A DNA stretch of 16,821 bases, from NCBI GenBank assembly GCA_964600225.1, contig CAZRIT010000041.1, positions 1 through 16,821 on the forward strand, written 5' to 3'. The position numbers were made by a program, and so were the translations under genes. Each line of letters starts with the position of its first letter. Positions within the stretch are counted from its first letter, which is position 1. Source of the stretch: CAZRIT01 sp964600225 (GTDB lineage Bacteria; Bacillota; Clostridia; Christensenellales; CAG-138). This document shows, one piece after another, positions 1-6,767 of the stretch. Below the pieces are notes generated by a model that worked only from the letters and a program-made list of their open reading frames with translations, was not told where the DNA came from and made no database searches.

Positions 1-921
1 GAAAAGCGCCGCAAGAACGACATCGTGCTCGTGCCCATCGGCTGCACCGAAAACCACGGCGCACAGAACTGCTCGGGCCTGGATACGTTCATGGTGCAGT
101 TCATCTGCGAGGCCGTCCGCCGCAAGACCGCCAAGCTCGGCCACGAGGTCTCTCTGGCCTTCCCGCCGCTCAACTACGGCGGACACCCGTATCACCACCT
201 CGGCATGCCGGGCACCGTCATGATCTCGGAAACCACCATCATCAACACCCTCACCGCCGTCATGGCGGGCCTGTGGGACGATGGCTTCCGCAAGATCATC
301 CTGGTCAACAACCATGGTCAGGACTGGATGCTTGAAAGCGCCGTGCAGGAGTTCTTCAAGCGCTATCAGCTGCCCGCATTTGCATGCGTGGTCGAATGGC
401 ACCGTGCGGTGCGCGAGTTCTTCTACCCGCTGGGTGAAGAGCGTCCCGACTTTGTGAGCACGCCGTTTATCCATGCTGACGAGGCCGAAACCAGCGTGGC
501 GCTGTTGATGTTCCCCGAGATGGTGGACATGAGCGTGTGCGTGGACGCAACGCCCGTCAACTTTGGCTTCCTGCAGGAAGGCTTCTTCGACGGTTCCGTG
601 GACTCGTTCCACCGCCCGAACCGCTGGCAGGAAATGGAAGGCAACGCATGGGTCGAGCGCTTCGGCACGCCCGAGGGCGTGGTCGGCAAGCCCACGCGCG
701 CCAATCCGCGCCGTGCAAAGCGCGCCATCGCGGCCATCTGCGAGTACCTCACCTGCATGTGCGAGGATATCTACGCCAAGTATCCCGCGGGCAAGGTGCC
801 CGATCCCACCAAGTTCTCCTTCCGTCCGTACGAGGAGATCGAGCCCTGCCTGCGCGAGCCGCAGAGCGAAGGGTGGAAGAGCATCCATGAGCTGCCGCGC
901 ATCGGCATGTTCATCGACTAA
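1..921 (+). CDS. Creatininase-family metal-dependent hydrolase, 5' truncated (possible 3-dehydro-scyllo-inosose hydrolase, IolN-like)
   Basis: The reading frame is open from the first base, so the true start lies left of the window; the GTG at position 25 is internal to the conserved first motif region. The visible part is 306 residues, already longer than many family members. Creatininase-fold metal ligands are recognisable: a TENHG motif (Glu17, His19 of the visible part), Asp28 in SGLD, an NNHGQ motif (His105) corresponding to the usual NGHG, and HADEAETS (His158 to Ser165) matching the family's HAGExETS. Such enzymes are cytoplasmic di-metal hydrolases of cyclic amides or ketones. From memory, the Thermotoga inositol enzyme IolN, which opens a diketo-inositol ring, belongs to this superfamily, and the next gene resembles IolO of the same pathway, so a ring-opening role in cyclitol breakdown is a reasonable inference. 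Creatinine, N-formyl or other amide substrates remain possible. The family call is firm; the substrate is not. Confidence 0.85.
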   Translation, partial: EKRRKNDIVLVPIGCTENHGAQNCSGLDTFMVQFICEAVRRKTAKLGHEVSLAFPPLNYGGHPYHHLGMPGTVMISETTIINTLTAVMAGLWDDGFRKIILVNNHGQDWMLESAVQEFFKRYQLPAFACVVEWHRAVREFFYPLGEERPDFVSTPFIHADEAETSVALLMFPEMVDMSVCVDATPVNFGFLQEGFFDGSVDSFHRPNRWQEMEGNAWVERFGTPEGVVGKPTRANPRRAKRAIAAICEYLTCMCEDIYAKYPAGKVPDPTKFSFRPYEEIEPCLREPQSEGWKSIHELPRIGMFID

Positions 922-938
922 CCATTACTCCAAGCATT

Positions 939-968
939 CCGCGAGCCGTCCCTTCGGGCGGCTCGCGG
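939..968 (+). terminator. Strong GC-rich hairpin after the creatininase-family gene
   Basis: A 13-bp stem, uninterrupted except for one U-G pair, closes on a four-base loop 17 bp after the stop codon. It is followed by only a weak A/T stretch without a proper U run. It may attenuate or process the transcript rather than fully terminate it, since the following gene is on the same strand and fits the same pathway. Confidence 0.45.
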
Positions 969-1016
969 AAATTTATCCTGTAACAGCCATTCAGAATTTA
1001 TAGTTTGAGGTGTCCC

Positions 1017-1853
1017 ATGAATCTTTTATCCCAAACCGTACCGCTGCAATTTGACACCATATTCTCCCCGTTTACGGCCGACCGTTTTGACGAGGCGCTT
1101 GCCGCCGTGGCTGCGGGCGGGCTGACGGGCGTGGAGCTGGCCGTGGCGTATCCCGACAAGGTGGATACGGATGCACTCAACCGCAAGCTTGCCGCGCACC
1201 GCCTTGCCGCCACCACCCTGTCCACGGGCCAGGTTTACGGCCGCGACGGGCTGGAGCTGACAAGCGCCGATGCCGACGTGCGCGCCCGCACCGTGGCGAT
1301 CGTCAAAGGGCACGTTGACCTTTCCCGCGCTATCGGCCATCCGCATGTGACCATCGGCCTCATGCGCGGCAAGGGCAAGCCCGAACGGCTGGCGGCGTGC
1401 CGCGCGCTTTTAAAGGAAACGCTCAAGCCCTGCCTGGACTATGCCGCCAAGCACGATGTGGTGCTGCAACTGGAGCCCATCAACCATACGGAGCTGCTGC
1501 TCATCAACAGCACCGATGACGCGCTCCGTTTCTTTGACGAAATGGGCAACCCCGAAAACCTCGGGCTGCTGTTTGATATCTACCACTCCCGCATCGAGGA
1601 TGGCGACGTCATTGCGGCCGTGCGCCGCGCGGGCAAGCGCATCACCAACGTGCACCTGGCCGATTCCAACCGCGGGCTACCGTTCGACGGCGATACGGAT
1701 TTTCCGTCCATACTGGCCGCGATACTGGATACAGGCTACAAGGGCGCGTTCACGCTGGAAAACCTCAACCTGCCCGACGCCAGGTATACGGAAACGCACT
1801 TTGCCGAGCGACTGAAAAAAGTGGTCTCGCTCGCCGGCGAGAGGCGGGCATAA
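1017..1853 (+). CDS. Sugar phosphate isomerase/epimerase-family TIM-barrel protein (IolO-like 5-keto-L-gluconate epimerase candidate)
   Basis: A 278-residue cytoplasmic AP-endonuclease-2-like TIM-barrel protein. The ATG at 1017 is chosen because TGAGG ends six bases before it; the TTG at 1005 lies before that site and would leave it inside the gene. The expected metal set is present with family spacing: Glu153 (LEPIN), Asp187 (DIYH), His213 (HLADSN) and Glu248 (TLEN), close to the Glu/Asp/His/Glu set of ketose 3-epimerases. Further segments (VELAVAYP near the N-terminus, STGQVY, IGLMRGKGK, INSTDDALR, VHLADSNR) closely resemble what I remember of Thermotoga maritima TM0416 (IolO), which epimerises 5-keto-L-gluconate in a non-canonical myo-inositol pathway. 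The upstream hydrolase supports that pathway. A general ketose epimerase or inosose-processing enzyme is the main alternative. The acetyltransferase gene starts two bases after its stop codon. Confidence 0.85.
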   Translation: MNLLSQTVPLQFDTIFSPFTADRFDEALAAVAAGGLTGVELAVAYPDKVDTDALNRKLAAHRLAATTLSTGQVYGRDGLELTSADADVRARTVAIVKGHVDLSRAIGHPHVTIGLMRGKGKPERLAACRALLKETLKPCLDYAAKHDVVLQLEPINHTELLLINSTDDALRFFDEMGNPENLGLLFDIYHSRIEDGDVIAAVRRAGKRITNVHLADSNRGLPFDGDTDFPSILAAILDTGYKGAFTLENLNLPDARYTETHFAERLKKVVSLAGERRA

Positions 1854-1855
1854 CG

Positions 1856-2467
1856 ATGCTGCGCACGGCAACATCGGAGGATTGCGAGGCGCTGCTTGGC
1901 ATCTATGCGCCGTATGTCACAGGCACGACGGTATCGTTTGAAACCGTGCCGCCCGCAAAGGCGGCGTTTCGGGAGCGCATGCAGGGCATTCTCGGCCGCT
2001 ACCCGTACCTTGTGTGGGAGGAGGACGGCCGCCCGCTGGGCTATGCCTACGCAAGCCGCTACCGCACGCGCGAGGCATACCGCTGGGATGCGGAGCTTTC
2101 AATCTATATCGACGCATCGCAAACGCGCCGCGGCGGCGCAAGGCAGCTATATACCGCCATGCTTCGGCTTCTGGCCGAGCAGGGCGTGTACAACGCCTAT
2201 GCTTGCATTGCGCTGCCCAACGACCCCAGCATCGGCTTCCACCGCGCGATGGGTTTTTCTGACGTGGGCACGTTCCGCAAAGCGGGCTATAAATTCGGCC
2301 GCTGGGTCGATGTGGCGTGGATGGAAAAGCGGCTCATCGATGAGCCGCCGTATCCCGCGCCGCTGACGGCGTTTCGGGAGCTATCTCCTTCCTTTATTGC
2401 GCAGACGCTTGCCTCAGACGCTTATGAGGCCGCTGCAAGCTCTTCAAAGAAGATGCGCATGAACTGA
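1856..2467 (+). CDS. GNAT-family N-acetyltransferase, phosphinothricin/methionine sulfoximine acetyltransferase type
   Basis: A 203-residue cytoplasmic acetyl-CoA-dependent N-acetyltransferase. The N-terminal segment (IYAPYVTGTTVSFET), the GYAYAS strand, the acetyl-CoA pyrophosphate loop around residues 88-97 (QTRRGGARQLY) and the C-terminal FHRAMGF...GYKFGRW...VAWMEK pattern are typical of the Pat/Bar/MddA group, which acetylates phosphinothricin, methionine sulfoximine or similar amino acid analogues. The family usually ends near residue 165-180; here about 30 extra residues (ending KKMRMN) continue past the fold. The last 46 bp are antisense to the 3' end of the convergent SGNH-like gene. 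It starts two bases after the epimerase stop codon and is probably co-transcribed, but it has no obvious pathway link. The true substrate is unknown; housekeeping detoxification is the conservative reading. Confidence 0.85.
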   Translation: MLRTATSEDCEALLGIYAPYVTGTTVSFETVPPAKAAFRERMQGILGRYPYLVWEEDGRPLGYAYASRYRTREAYRWDAELSIYIDASQTRRGGARQLYTAMLRLLAEQGVYNAYACIALPNDPSIGFHRAMGFSDVGTFRKAGYKFGRWVDVAWMEKRLIDEPPYPAPLTAFRELSPSFIAQTLASDAYEAAASSSKKMRMN

Positions 2468-3351
2468 ACGGAGCCCTCCGTCGTCAGGTGATCCCCGTCC
2501 ACAAACAGATCGGGCCGTTCGATAAACCGCGCATCGTGCGAATAATCCAGATATGGAATGCCATATGCATCGGCATATGCCTGACAGTCCGCGCGAAACT
2601 TCTCCATAAATGCATCGTCAAAGTACGCGTTGAATTCCTTCAGTAACGGCGTCGTCACCAAAACGGGACGGAAGCCGTTTTTTTGGCAGTCCTGAATCAT
2701 GTTCCGAATCGCCGCGTCCACCGATGGTTCCACGCGCTGCTGCTCGTTGCAGGAGGATAGGAAATAGCCGGCCACCTCGTCAATCTTGGCCGCCACCTGC
2801 TCGGGCGGCTTTTCGGCGGCCACGGTGCTGGTTTCCCATTCCAGCGGGGCCGCCTGCTTGTGGGTCAAATATGTTACGATCGGATCGAGCTCAAACTCCA
2901 CCGCCCGAAACAGCCGATACAGCTTGCATTCCGTTGTCGGCAGCAATCGATTTGGCACAAACGTGCAGTAGCGCTTCATATGATCGAGATCATGAATAAA
3001 TTGCTGATAGAGGGAAAAGTAGCTGATCACCATCACAACGCGCGCATCCTCGGCAAAGTGATCCCGATTCAGTTGGTACAGCATATAGTCGCATTCGGGC
3101 GTCTGCATCGAGAGCCCAAAGTTGAACATGTCCCCATCGGTGTATTGATACATCTGAAAGGCATTGATGCTGTGCGAGGATCCAAAGCACGCCACATCGA
3201 TGCCGTCGTCGACATGCTTCAATTGCAACGTCAGCGCCTGCTCGCGCTGATAATCCTCGTTCAACAGCTTGAGATAGCCCGGACTCAACGCCAGTATCAG
3301 CACCGCACAGCCGAGCAGCAATCCGCAAAATTTCAGCAAAAACCGTTTCAT
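2422..3351 (-). CDS. SGNH-hydrolase-like membrane-anchored protein, partner of the MBOAT acyltransferase (AlgJ/DltD-like role)
   Basis: A 309-residue protein with a single N-terminal membrane segment (about residues 5-25, preceded by KR and K), predicting an extracytoplasmic catalytic domain. A block-I-like GSSHS motif (Ser58-Ser59-His60) and a C-terminal DGDHLTTEG motif (Asp285 and His288) resemble the Ser and Asp-x-x-His of SGNH esterases and acyltransferases. The ATG at 3351 is preferred: the sequence CTGAGG, overlapping the MBOAT stop codon, lies five bases upstream of it, whereas the GTG at 3357 would overlap that ribosome site. The gene therefore appears translationally coupled to the MBOAT gene. 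In alginate and similar systems such a partner takes the acyl group brought across the membrane by the MBOAT protein and places it on a polymer. The acceptor here is unknown; a wall or surface polysaccharide is likely. Its last 46 bp overlap the convergent acetyltransferase gene, and no terminator is visible. Confidence 0.75.
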   Translation of the reverse strand: MKRFLLKFCGLLLGCAVLILALSPGYLKLLNEDYQREQALTLQLKHVDDGIDVACFGSSHSINAFQMYQYTDGDMFNFGLSMQTPECDYMLYQLNRDHFAEDARVVMVISYFSLYQQFIHDLDHMKRYCTFVPNRLLPTTECKLYRLFRAVEFELDPIVTYLTHKQAAPLEWETSTVAAEKPPEQVAAKIDEVAGYFLSSCNEQQRVEPSVDAAIRNMIQDCQKNGFRPVLVTTPLLKEFNAYFDDAFMEKFRADCQAYADAYGIPYLDYSHDARFIERPDLFVDGDHLTTEGSVQFMRIFFEELAAAS

Positions 3352-3358
3352 ACGCACC

Positions 3359-4831
3359 TCAGAATTGGAAGTAGATGAACGTTGCCGTCTCCGCGCCCTT
3401 GCCCGTCAGCATCACAATGCTGCTGACAAACAGGATGTAGAGCGTCCAACGGAGCGGCGTGGGCAGCTTGTCGAGCCATGCCAGCAGATCTGTTTTGCCC
3501 TGCTTCCAATCGATGATGAGCAGCATCAAAACTGACAGCGCAATCCGAATCAGCACGCTCAAGCCGCACCCCAGCGAAACGACGCCGTCACGCAGGTAAG
3601 AGAACGCGCCGTCTTGCAGGCCGTCAAGCAGATGGGCAAACACATGCAGCGCCTCGGGAACCGTCTCCGCGCGGAAGAACACCCAGCCAATGCAGACAAG
3701 CAGGAAGGTGCCCGCGACGGAAAGCAGGGAACCGACCGCCGAAACGCCCTTGCTGCGGTTTTTCGGCAGCATCCGTTCCCTTAGCGGCTGCGTCAGCCGC
3801 CCGATCACCATATACAGGCCGTGCAACGCGCCCCAGATGAGAAATGTCCAATTGGCCCCGTGCCAGAGGCCGCTGGCAAGGAACACCACCATCGTGTTGA
3901 ACACCCATCTAAGCAGCGTCACGCGGCTGCCGCCCATCGGGATGTAGACGTAATCGGAAAACCACGTCGAAAGCGAAATATGCCAACGCCGCCAGAACTC
4001 CTTTATGGAGCGCGACAGATACGGCGCACGGAAATTTTGCATAAGCCGGATGCCCATCATGCGCGCAGCGCCGATGGCGATATCGGAATAGCCCGAAAAG
4101 TCGCAATAGATCTGAATGGCAAACAGAAACGTTGCCACCGCCCCCGCAAACCCGCTCTGCTCCATGGCGTTGGCATAGTAGGCATCAACAAAGCCCGCGA
4201 AGTAATCCGCAACCACCAGCTTTTTAAAGAAACCGAGCGCCATGAGCCGAATGCCGTCCACCGCGTTTTCATACGAAAACCGATGCTCCGCACGCAGCTG
4301 CGGAAGCAGATTGCCGCTGCGCTCGATCGGACCTGCGACCAACTGCGGGAAAAAGGAGATGTACAGCGCGTAGTAGCCCAAATGCTTCTCCGCAGGCCGA
4401 TCCCCGCGATACACATCGATGACATAGCTCAGCGCCTGAAAAGTGTAAAACGAAATGCCGATGGGCAAAATGACCTTCAGCGAAAACGGCGAGGCGGGAA
4501 TCGAGAAGGTACACAGCAGCACCGTAACCTCTTGACTAAAGAAGTTAAAATACTTAAAGAAGAAAAGAACGGCCAGCGGTACGGCAATGCCGAGCGCCAG
4601 CATCGCTTTCCTCAATTTGCGCGAAGCCGACGGCCCGTCGATACACCGCGCGCAAACATAGGTAACGGCCGTTACGCCCGCAATTAGCACAATCAGCTCC
4701 GGGTTCCAGCTCATGTAAAAATAATAGCTGGCTACCAGAAGCATGCTCCAGCGCCAACGGTGCGGAATCAGGTAGTATACGATAAAAACGATGGCAAAAA
4801 AGATAGCGAACTGCCACGAATGAAAGACCAT
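3359..4831 (-). CDS. MBOAT-family membrane O-acyltransferase (AlgI/DltB/PatA-like)
   Basis: A 490-residue multi-pass membrane protein. The ATG at 4831 is chosen because GGAGG sits four bases upstream and the protein then begins MVFHSWQF, as family members do; an upstream in-frame extension to 4909 runs through the promoter and is spurious. Hallmarks are the FYMSWNP segment, SFYTFQALSYVIDVYRG, a conserved amphipathic stretch with FWRRWHISLSTWFSDY and IPMGG, then GLWHGANWTF (His324) and GALHG (His337), the histidines expected in the AlgI/DltB active site. The reaction in the family is transfer of an acyl group, usually acetyl or D-alanyl, from a cytoplasmic donor across the membrane to an acceptor. 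The downstream SGNH-like gene overlaps its termination signals and is the probable partner. No acyl carrier or Dlt ligase is in the window, so acetyl-CoA is the likelier donor, by inference. Confidence 0.92.
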   Translation of the reverse strand: MVFHSWQFAIFFAIVFIVYYLIPHRWRWSMLLVASYYFYMSWNPELIVLIAGVTAVTYVCARCIDGPSASRKLRKAMLALGIAVPLAVLFFFKYFNFFSQEVTVLLCTFSIPASPFSLKVILPIGISFYTFQALSYVIDVYRGDRPAEKHLGYYALYISFFPQLVAGPIERSGNLLPQLRAEHRFSYENAVDGIRLMALGFFKKLVVADYFAGFVDAYYANAMEQSGFAGAVATFLFAIQIYCDFSGYSDIAIGAARMMGIRLMQNFRAPYLSRSIKEFWRRWHISLSTWFSDYVYIPMGGSRVTLLRWVFNTMVVFLASGLWHGANWTFLIWGALHGLYMVIGRLTQPLRERMLPKNRSKGVSAVGSLLSVAGTFLLVCIGWVFFRAETVPEALHVFAHLLDGLQDGAFSYLRDGVVSLGCGLSVLIRIALSVLMLLIIDWKQGKTDLLAWLDKLPTPLRWTLYILFVSSIVMLTGKGAETATFIYFQF

Positions 4832-4865
4832 GCCGCCTCCGATTGTTCTGCGATTGTTTTGTCGT

Positions 4866-4894
4866 ATTATATCATGCCGTTTGATCGTCCGCAA
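4866..4894 (-). promoter_or_regulatory. Sigma-A-type promoter with extended -10 for the MBOAT/SGNH pair
   Basis: On the minus strand TTGCGG (4894-4889) is followed after exactly 17 bases by TATAAT (4871-4866), with TG one base before the -10 hexamer. Transcription should start near 4859, giving about a 28-base leader that includes the GGAGG ribosome site of the MBOAT gene. It lies directly after the metallophosphatase stop codon, so the pair can be expressed independently. Confidence 0.8.
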
Positions 4895-4923
4895 CCGTGC
4901 GTGTGGCAAGACGCCTCCCGCTT

Positions 4924-6186
4924 TCAGCCCTCGTCATCATCAAAGTCGTCGTCCTTGCCCTCGGGCAGCGGCGGCTTTTTGCTTTGCCGAAACAGCGAAA
5001 CCGACAGCCACACAATGGCTGCCACGAGTATGAGCGCCACCACCGCCACCTTGGCCGCGTTGGGAATGCGCGTGGTGGTCACCAGATAGTAATACGGCCA
5101 ATTTAGGCCCTTGACACCGTCGTAATCGGAAAACGGCACATGGATGGTATCGTAGCTTTTGGGGTTGTCCTCGCGGAAGCGGATGAGCCGCACGCCGCGC
5201 ATCTCGCGCGAGCCGTAGGAGGTGTAGCTGCTGCCGGGCGCTGCCAGCAGATCGACGCCGCGCAGCGACCCAATATAGGAATTGACATGATCGTGCCCCG
5301 CCGCCACCAAAAAGACGTCGTCGTTGCCGACAAACGCATCGAACAGCCCGTTGTTCTCGCTCGACGGGCAGGGCGACTCGTTGACGTCTCCGAGAAAGAT
5401 CTTGTCCGAATCGGGCAGAAACCACGTTTCCCGCTGAAAGCCCACGCCCTTGAACGCGCCCGCCGTCCCCTTGGGCACCTCGGTAAACAGCTCGTACACC
5501 TCTTGGACGGGGATATGCAAAAACGCCGCCGAGGGCACGGGCCGATCGCCGTTTTCCGCGCGCATGGCAGCGCTCTGCCCGTTGTACCACGCCACCTGAT
5601 CGGCCGTGACAGCCGCGTAGTTGCCATCGGGCAGGAGATTGCCCGAGTCGAACAGATACAGGCACAGGGCCGTACTCAGGCCGTCGTAGGTTTTGACGGG
5701 CAGCATGAACACGCTCTTGTCCGCCACGCCCGCTTCATCGCTCTTGGTCAGGCAGAGCGGGTACGCGTCGTACAGCTCCATCTGAAACTTGGCGGAGAGC
5801 GGCGCGTCATAATCGTGGTTGCCAAACAGGTATGCAAACGGGATGCCCGCGTCCACCACGGGAGAAAGCACGTTGTCGATGGCGCGGCGCACGTTTTCGT
5901 AGCCGCTGCCGATATGCAACAAGGGGCTGCTGCCCTCCAGTTGATCGCCCAGCAGAATCACCAAATCCACATCGCTGACGGACAGCACGTTTCGGAGCGC
6001 GCGGGTTAAATATGTGCTGGTCAGCTGCGTGTCCTGCGCATCGGCATACAGCAGCACCGTGAACGTTCCGTCTTCATCAAAGGAAAGGCCCGCATCCCGC
6101 GGTTCCTCCGCCGCCGCCGTATTTGCGCAAAAAAACGCGCCCAACAACAGGCAGCCTACCATGAGTTTCGCCAATATCCGCTTCAT
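4924..6186 (-). CDS. Exported, membrane-anchored calcineurin-like metallophosphatase (Dcr2/purple acid phosphatase-like)
   Basis: A 420-residue protein with a signal peptide (KR at residues 2-3, hydrophobic core about 8-20, AAA-EE cleavage site near 26), a metallophosphatase domain, one C-terminal transmembrane helix (about 378-400) and a basic then strongly acidic tail (KDDDFDDDEG). Dimetal motifs visible are Asp49 in YADAQ, GDQ (Asp81), GNHD (Asn123, His124), His224 in FLHIP, and GHDH (His298, His300), followed by a YTSYGSREMRGVRLI segment characteristic of Dcr2/PPA29-like enzymes. In the first motif the usual Asp-x-His is Asp49-x-Gln51. The domain should act outside the membrane on a phosphoester; the substrate is unknown. 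The start is fixed by the charged n-region of the signal peptide. There is no good ribosome site, and the promoter lies almost at the start codon. Confidence 0.88.
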   Translation of the reverse strand: MKRILAKLMVGCLLLGAFFCANTAAAEEPRDAGLSFDEDGTFTVLLYADAQDTQLTSTYLTRALRNVLSVSDVDLVILLGDQLEGSSPLLHIGSGYENVRRAIDNVLSPVVDAGIPFAYLFGNHDYDAPLSAKFQMELYDAYPLCLTKSDEAGVADKSVFMLPVKTYDGLSTALCLYLFDSGNLLPDGNYAAVTADQVAWYNGQSAAMRAENGDRPVPSAAFLHIPVQEVYELFTEVPKGTAGAFKGVGFQRETWFLPDSDKIFLGDVNESPCPSSENNGLFDAFVGNDDVFLVAAGHDHVNSYIGSLRGVDLLAAPGSSYTSYGSREMRGVRLIRFREDNPKSYDTIHVPFSDYDGVKGLNWPYYYLVTTTRIPNAAKVAVVALILVAAIVWLSVSLFRQSKKPPLPEGKDDDFDDDEG

Positions 6187-6194
6187 ATGCTTTC

Positions 6195-6223
6195 AGCCTA
6201 GCGTTCCAAAGCGTTTCTGTCAA
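6195..6223 (-). promoter_or_regulatory. Promoter of the metallophosphatase gene, nearly leaderless
   Basis: On the minus strand a perfect TTGACA (6223-6218) is followed after 17 bases by TAGGCT (6200-6195), which keeps the T-A and final T of a -10 element. The expected start point, near 6188, is only a couple of bases before the ATG at 6186, leaving essentially no room for a ribosome site. Confidence 0.65.
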
Positions 6224-6242
6224 GCAAACGGGCGATTTTTTG

Positions 6243-6271
6243 TTGAATTTCGTGCGCCGATGCGGTATGAT
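6243..6271 (+). promoter_or_regulatory. Promoter of the DUF212 gene (and possibly dnaX), nearly leaderless
   Basis: TTGAAT (6243-6248) and TATGAT (6266-6271) are spaced by exactly 17 bases. Initiation about seven bases after the -10 falls near 6278, just before the ATG at 6280 and beyond the in-frame ATG at 6274. It faces the metallophosphatase promoter with 19 bp between the two -35 elements, so one regulator could cover both. Confidence 0.65.
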
Positions 6272-6279
6272 GGATGCCG

Positions 6280-6738
6280 ATGAATTACTTGATCGGGATA
6301 TGGGAAAACAGAATATTGGTCGCGGCCCTCACGGGCTGGCTGGTTGCGCAGCTATTGAAAACCCTCCTCTATCTTATCATCAATCGCGAGCTGAATCTGG
6401 AGCGTCTGGTGGGCAGCGGCGGCATGCCCAGCTCCCACGCAGCGACCGTGTGCGCGCTGGCCACCATGACGGCGCGCGTGTACGGCACCAACTCGTTCCA
6501 GTTTGCCGTTGCGGCGGTACTGGCCATGATCGTTCTCTACGATGCGCGCGGCGTGCGGCTGGAAACGGGCAAGCAGGCCGTCACCATCAACAACATCATA
6601 GAGTATTTAACGGAAAAAGCGGGCGCATTCATTGATATGCCCAAAAAGGAGCTCAAGGAGCTGGTCGGGCACACGCCGCTTCAGGTGGCGGTCGGCTCGT
6701 TCATCGGCATCATGACGGGGCTACTATATACGCCGTAA
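6280..6738 (+). CDS. DUF212 (YuiD-type) divergent PAP2-family membrane protein
   Basis: A 152-residue membrane protein of PF02681, the divergent phosphatase/haloperoxidase-related family. The phosphatase-like motif SGGMPSSHAA (residues 46-55, His53) is intact, followed by a YDARGVRLETGKQA segment and a late VGHTPLQV motif, all typical of the family; length is normal. The family's function is not established; the PAP2-like Ser/His motif suggests a lipid- or phosphate-ester-related activity at the membrane. The ATG at 6280 gives the family's usual MNYLI start; an in-frame ATG at 6274 would add two residues but lies upstream of the predicted transcription start. Twenty-nine bases separate it from dnaX, so the two are probably transcribed together. 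Confidence 0.88.
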   Translation: MNYLIGIWENRILVAALTGWLVAQLLKTLLYLIINRELNLERLVGSGGMPSSHAATVCALATMTARVYGTNSFQFAVAAVLAMIVLYDARGVRLETGKQAVTINNIIEYLTEKAGAFIDMPKKELKELVGHTPLQVAVGSFIGIMTGLLYTP

Positions 6739-6767
6739 CGGCATACACTACCGACGGGAGCAAACGC

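Noticed and set aside
4832..4909. 26-residue upstream extension of the MBOAT protein
   Set aside because: It runs through the -10 element, and the shorter form has a ribosome site and the family's typical N-terminus.
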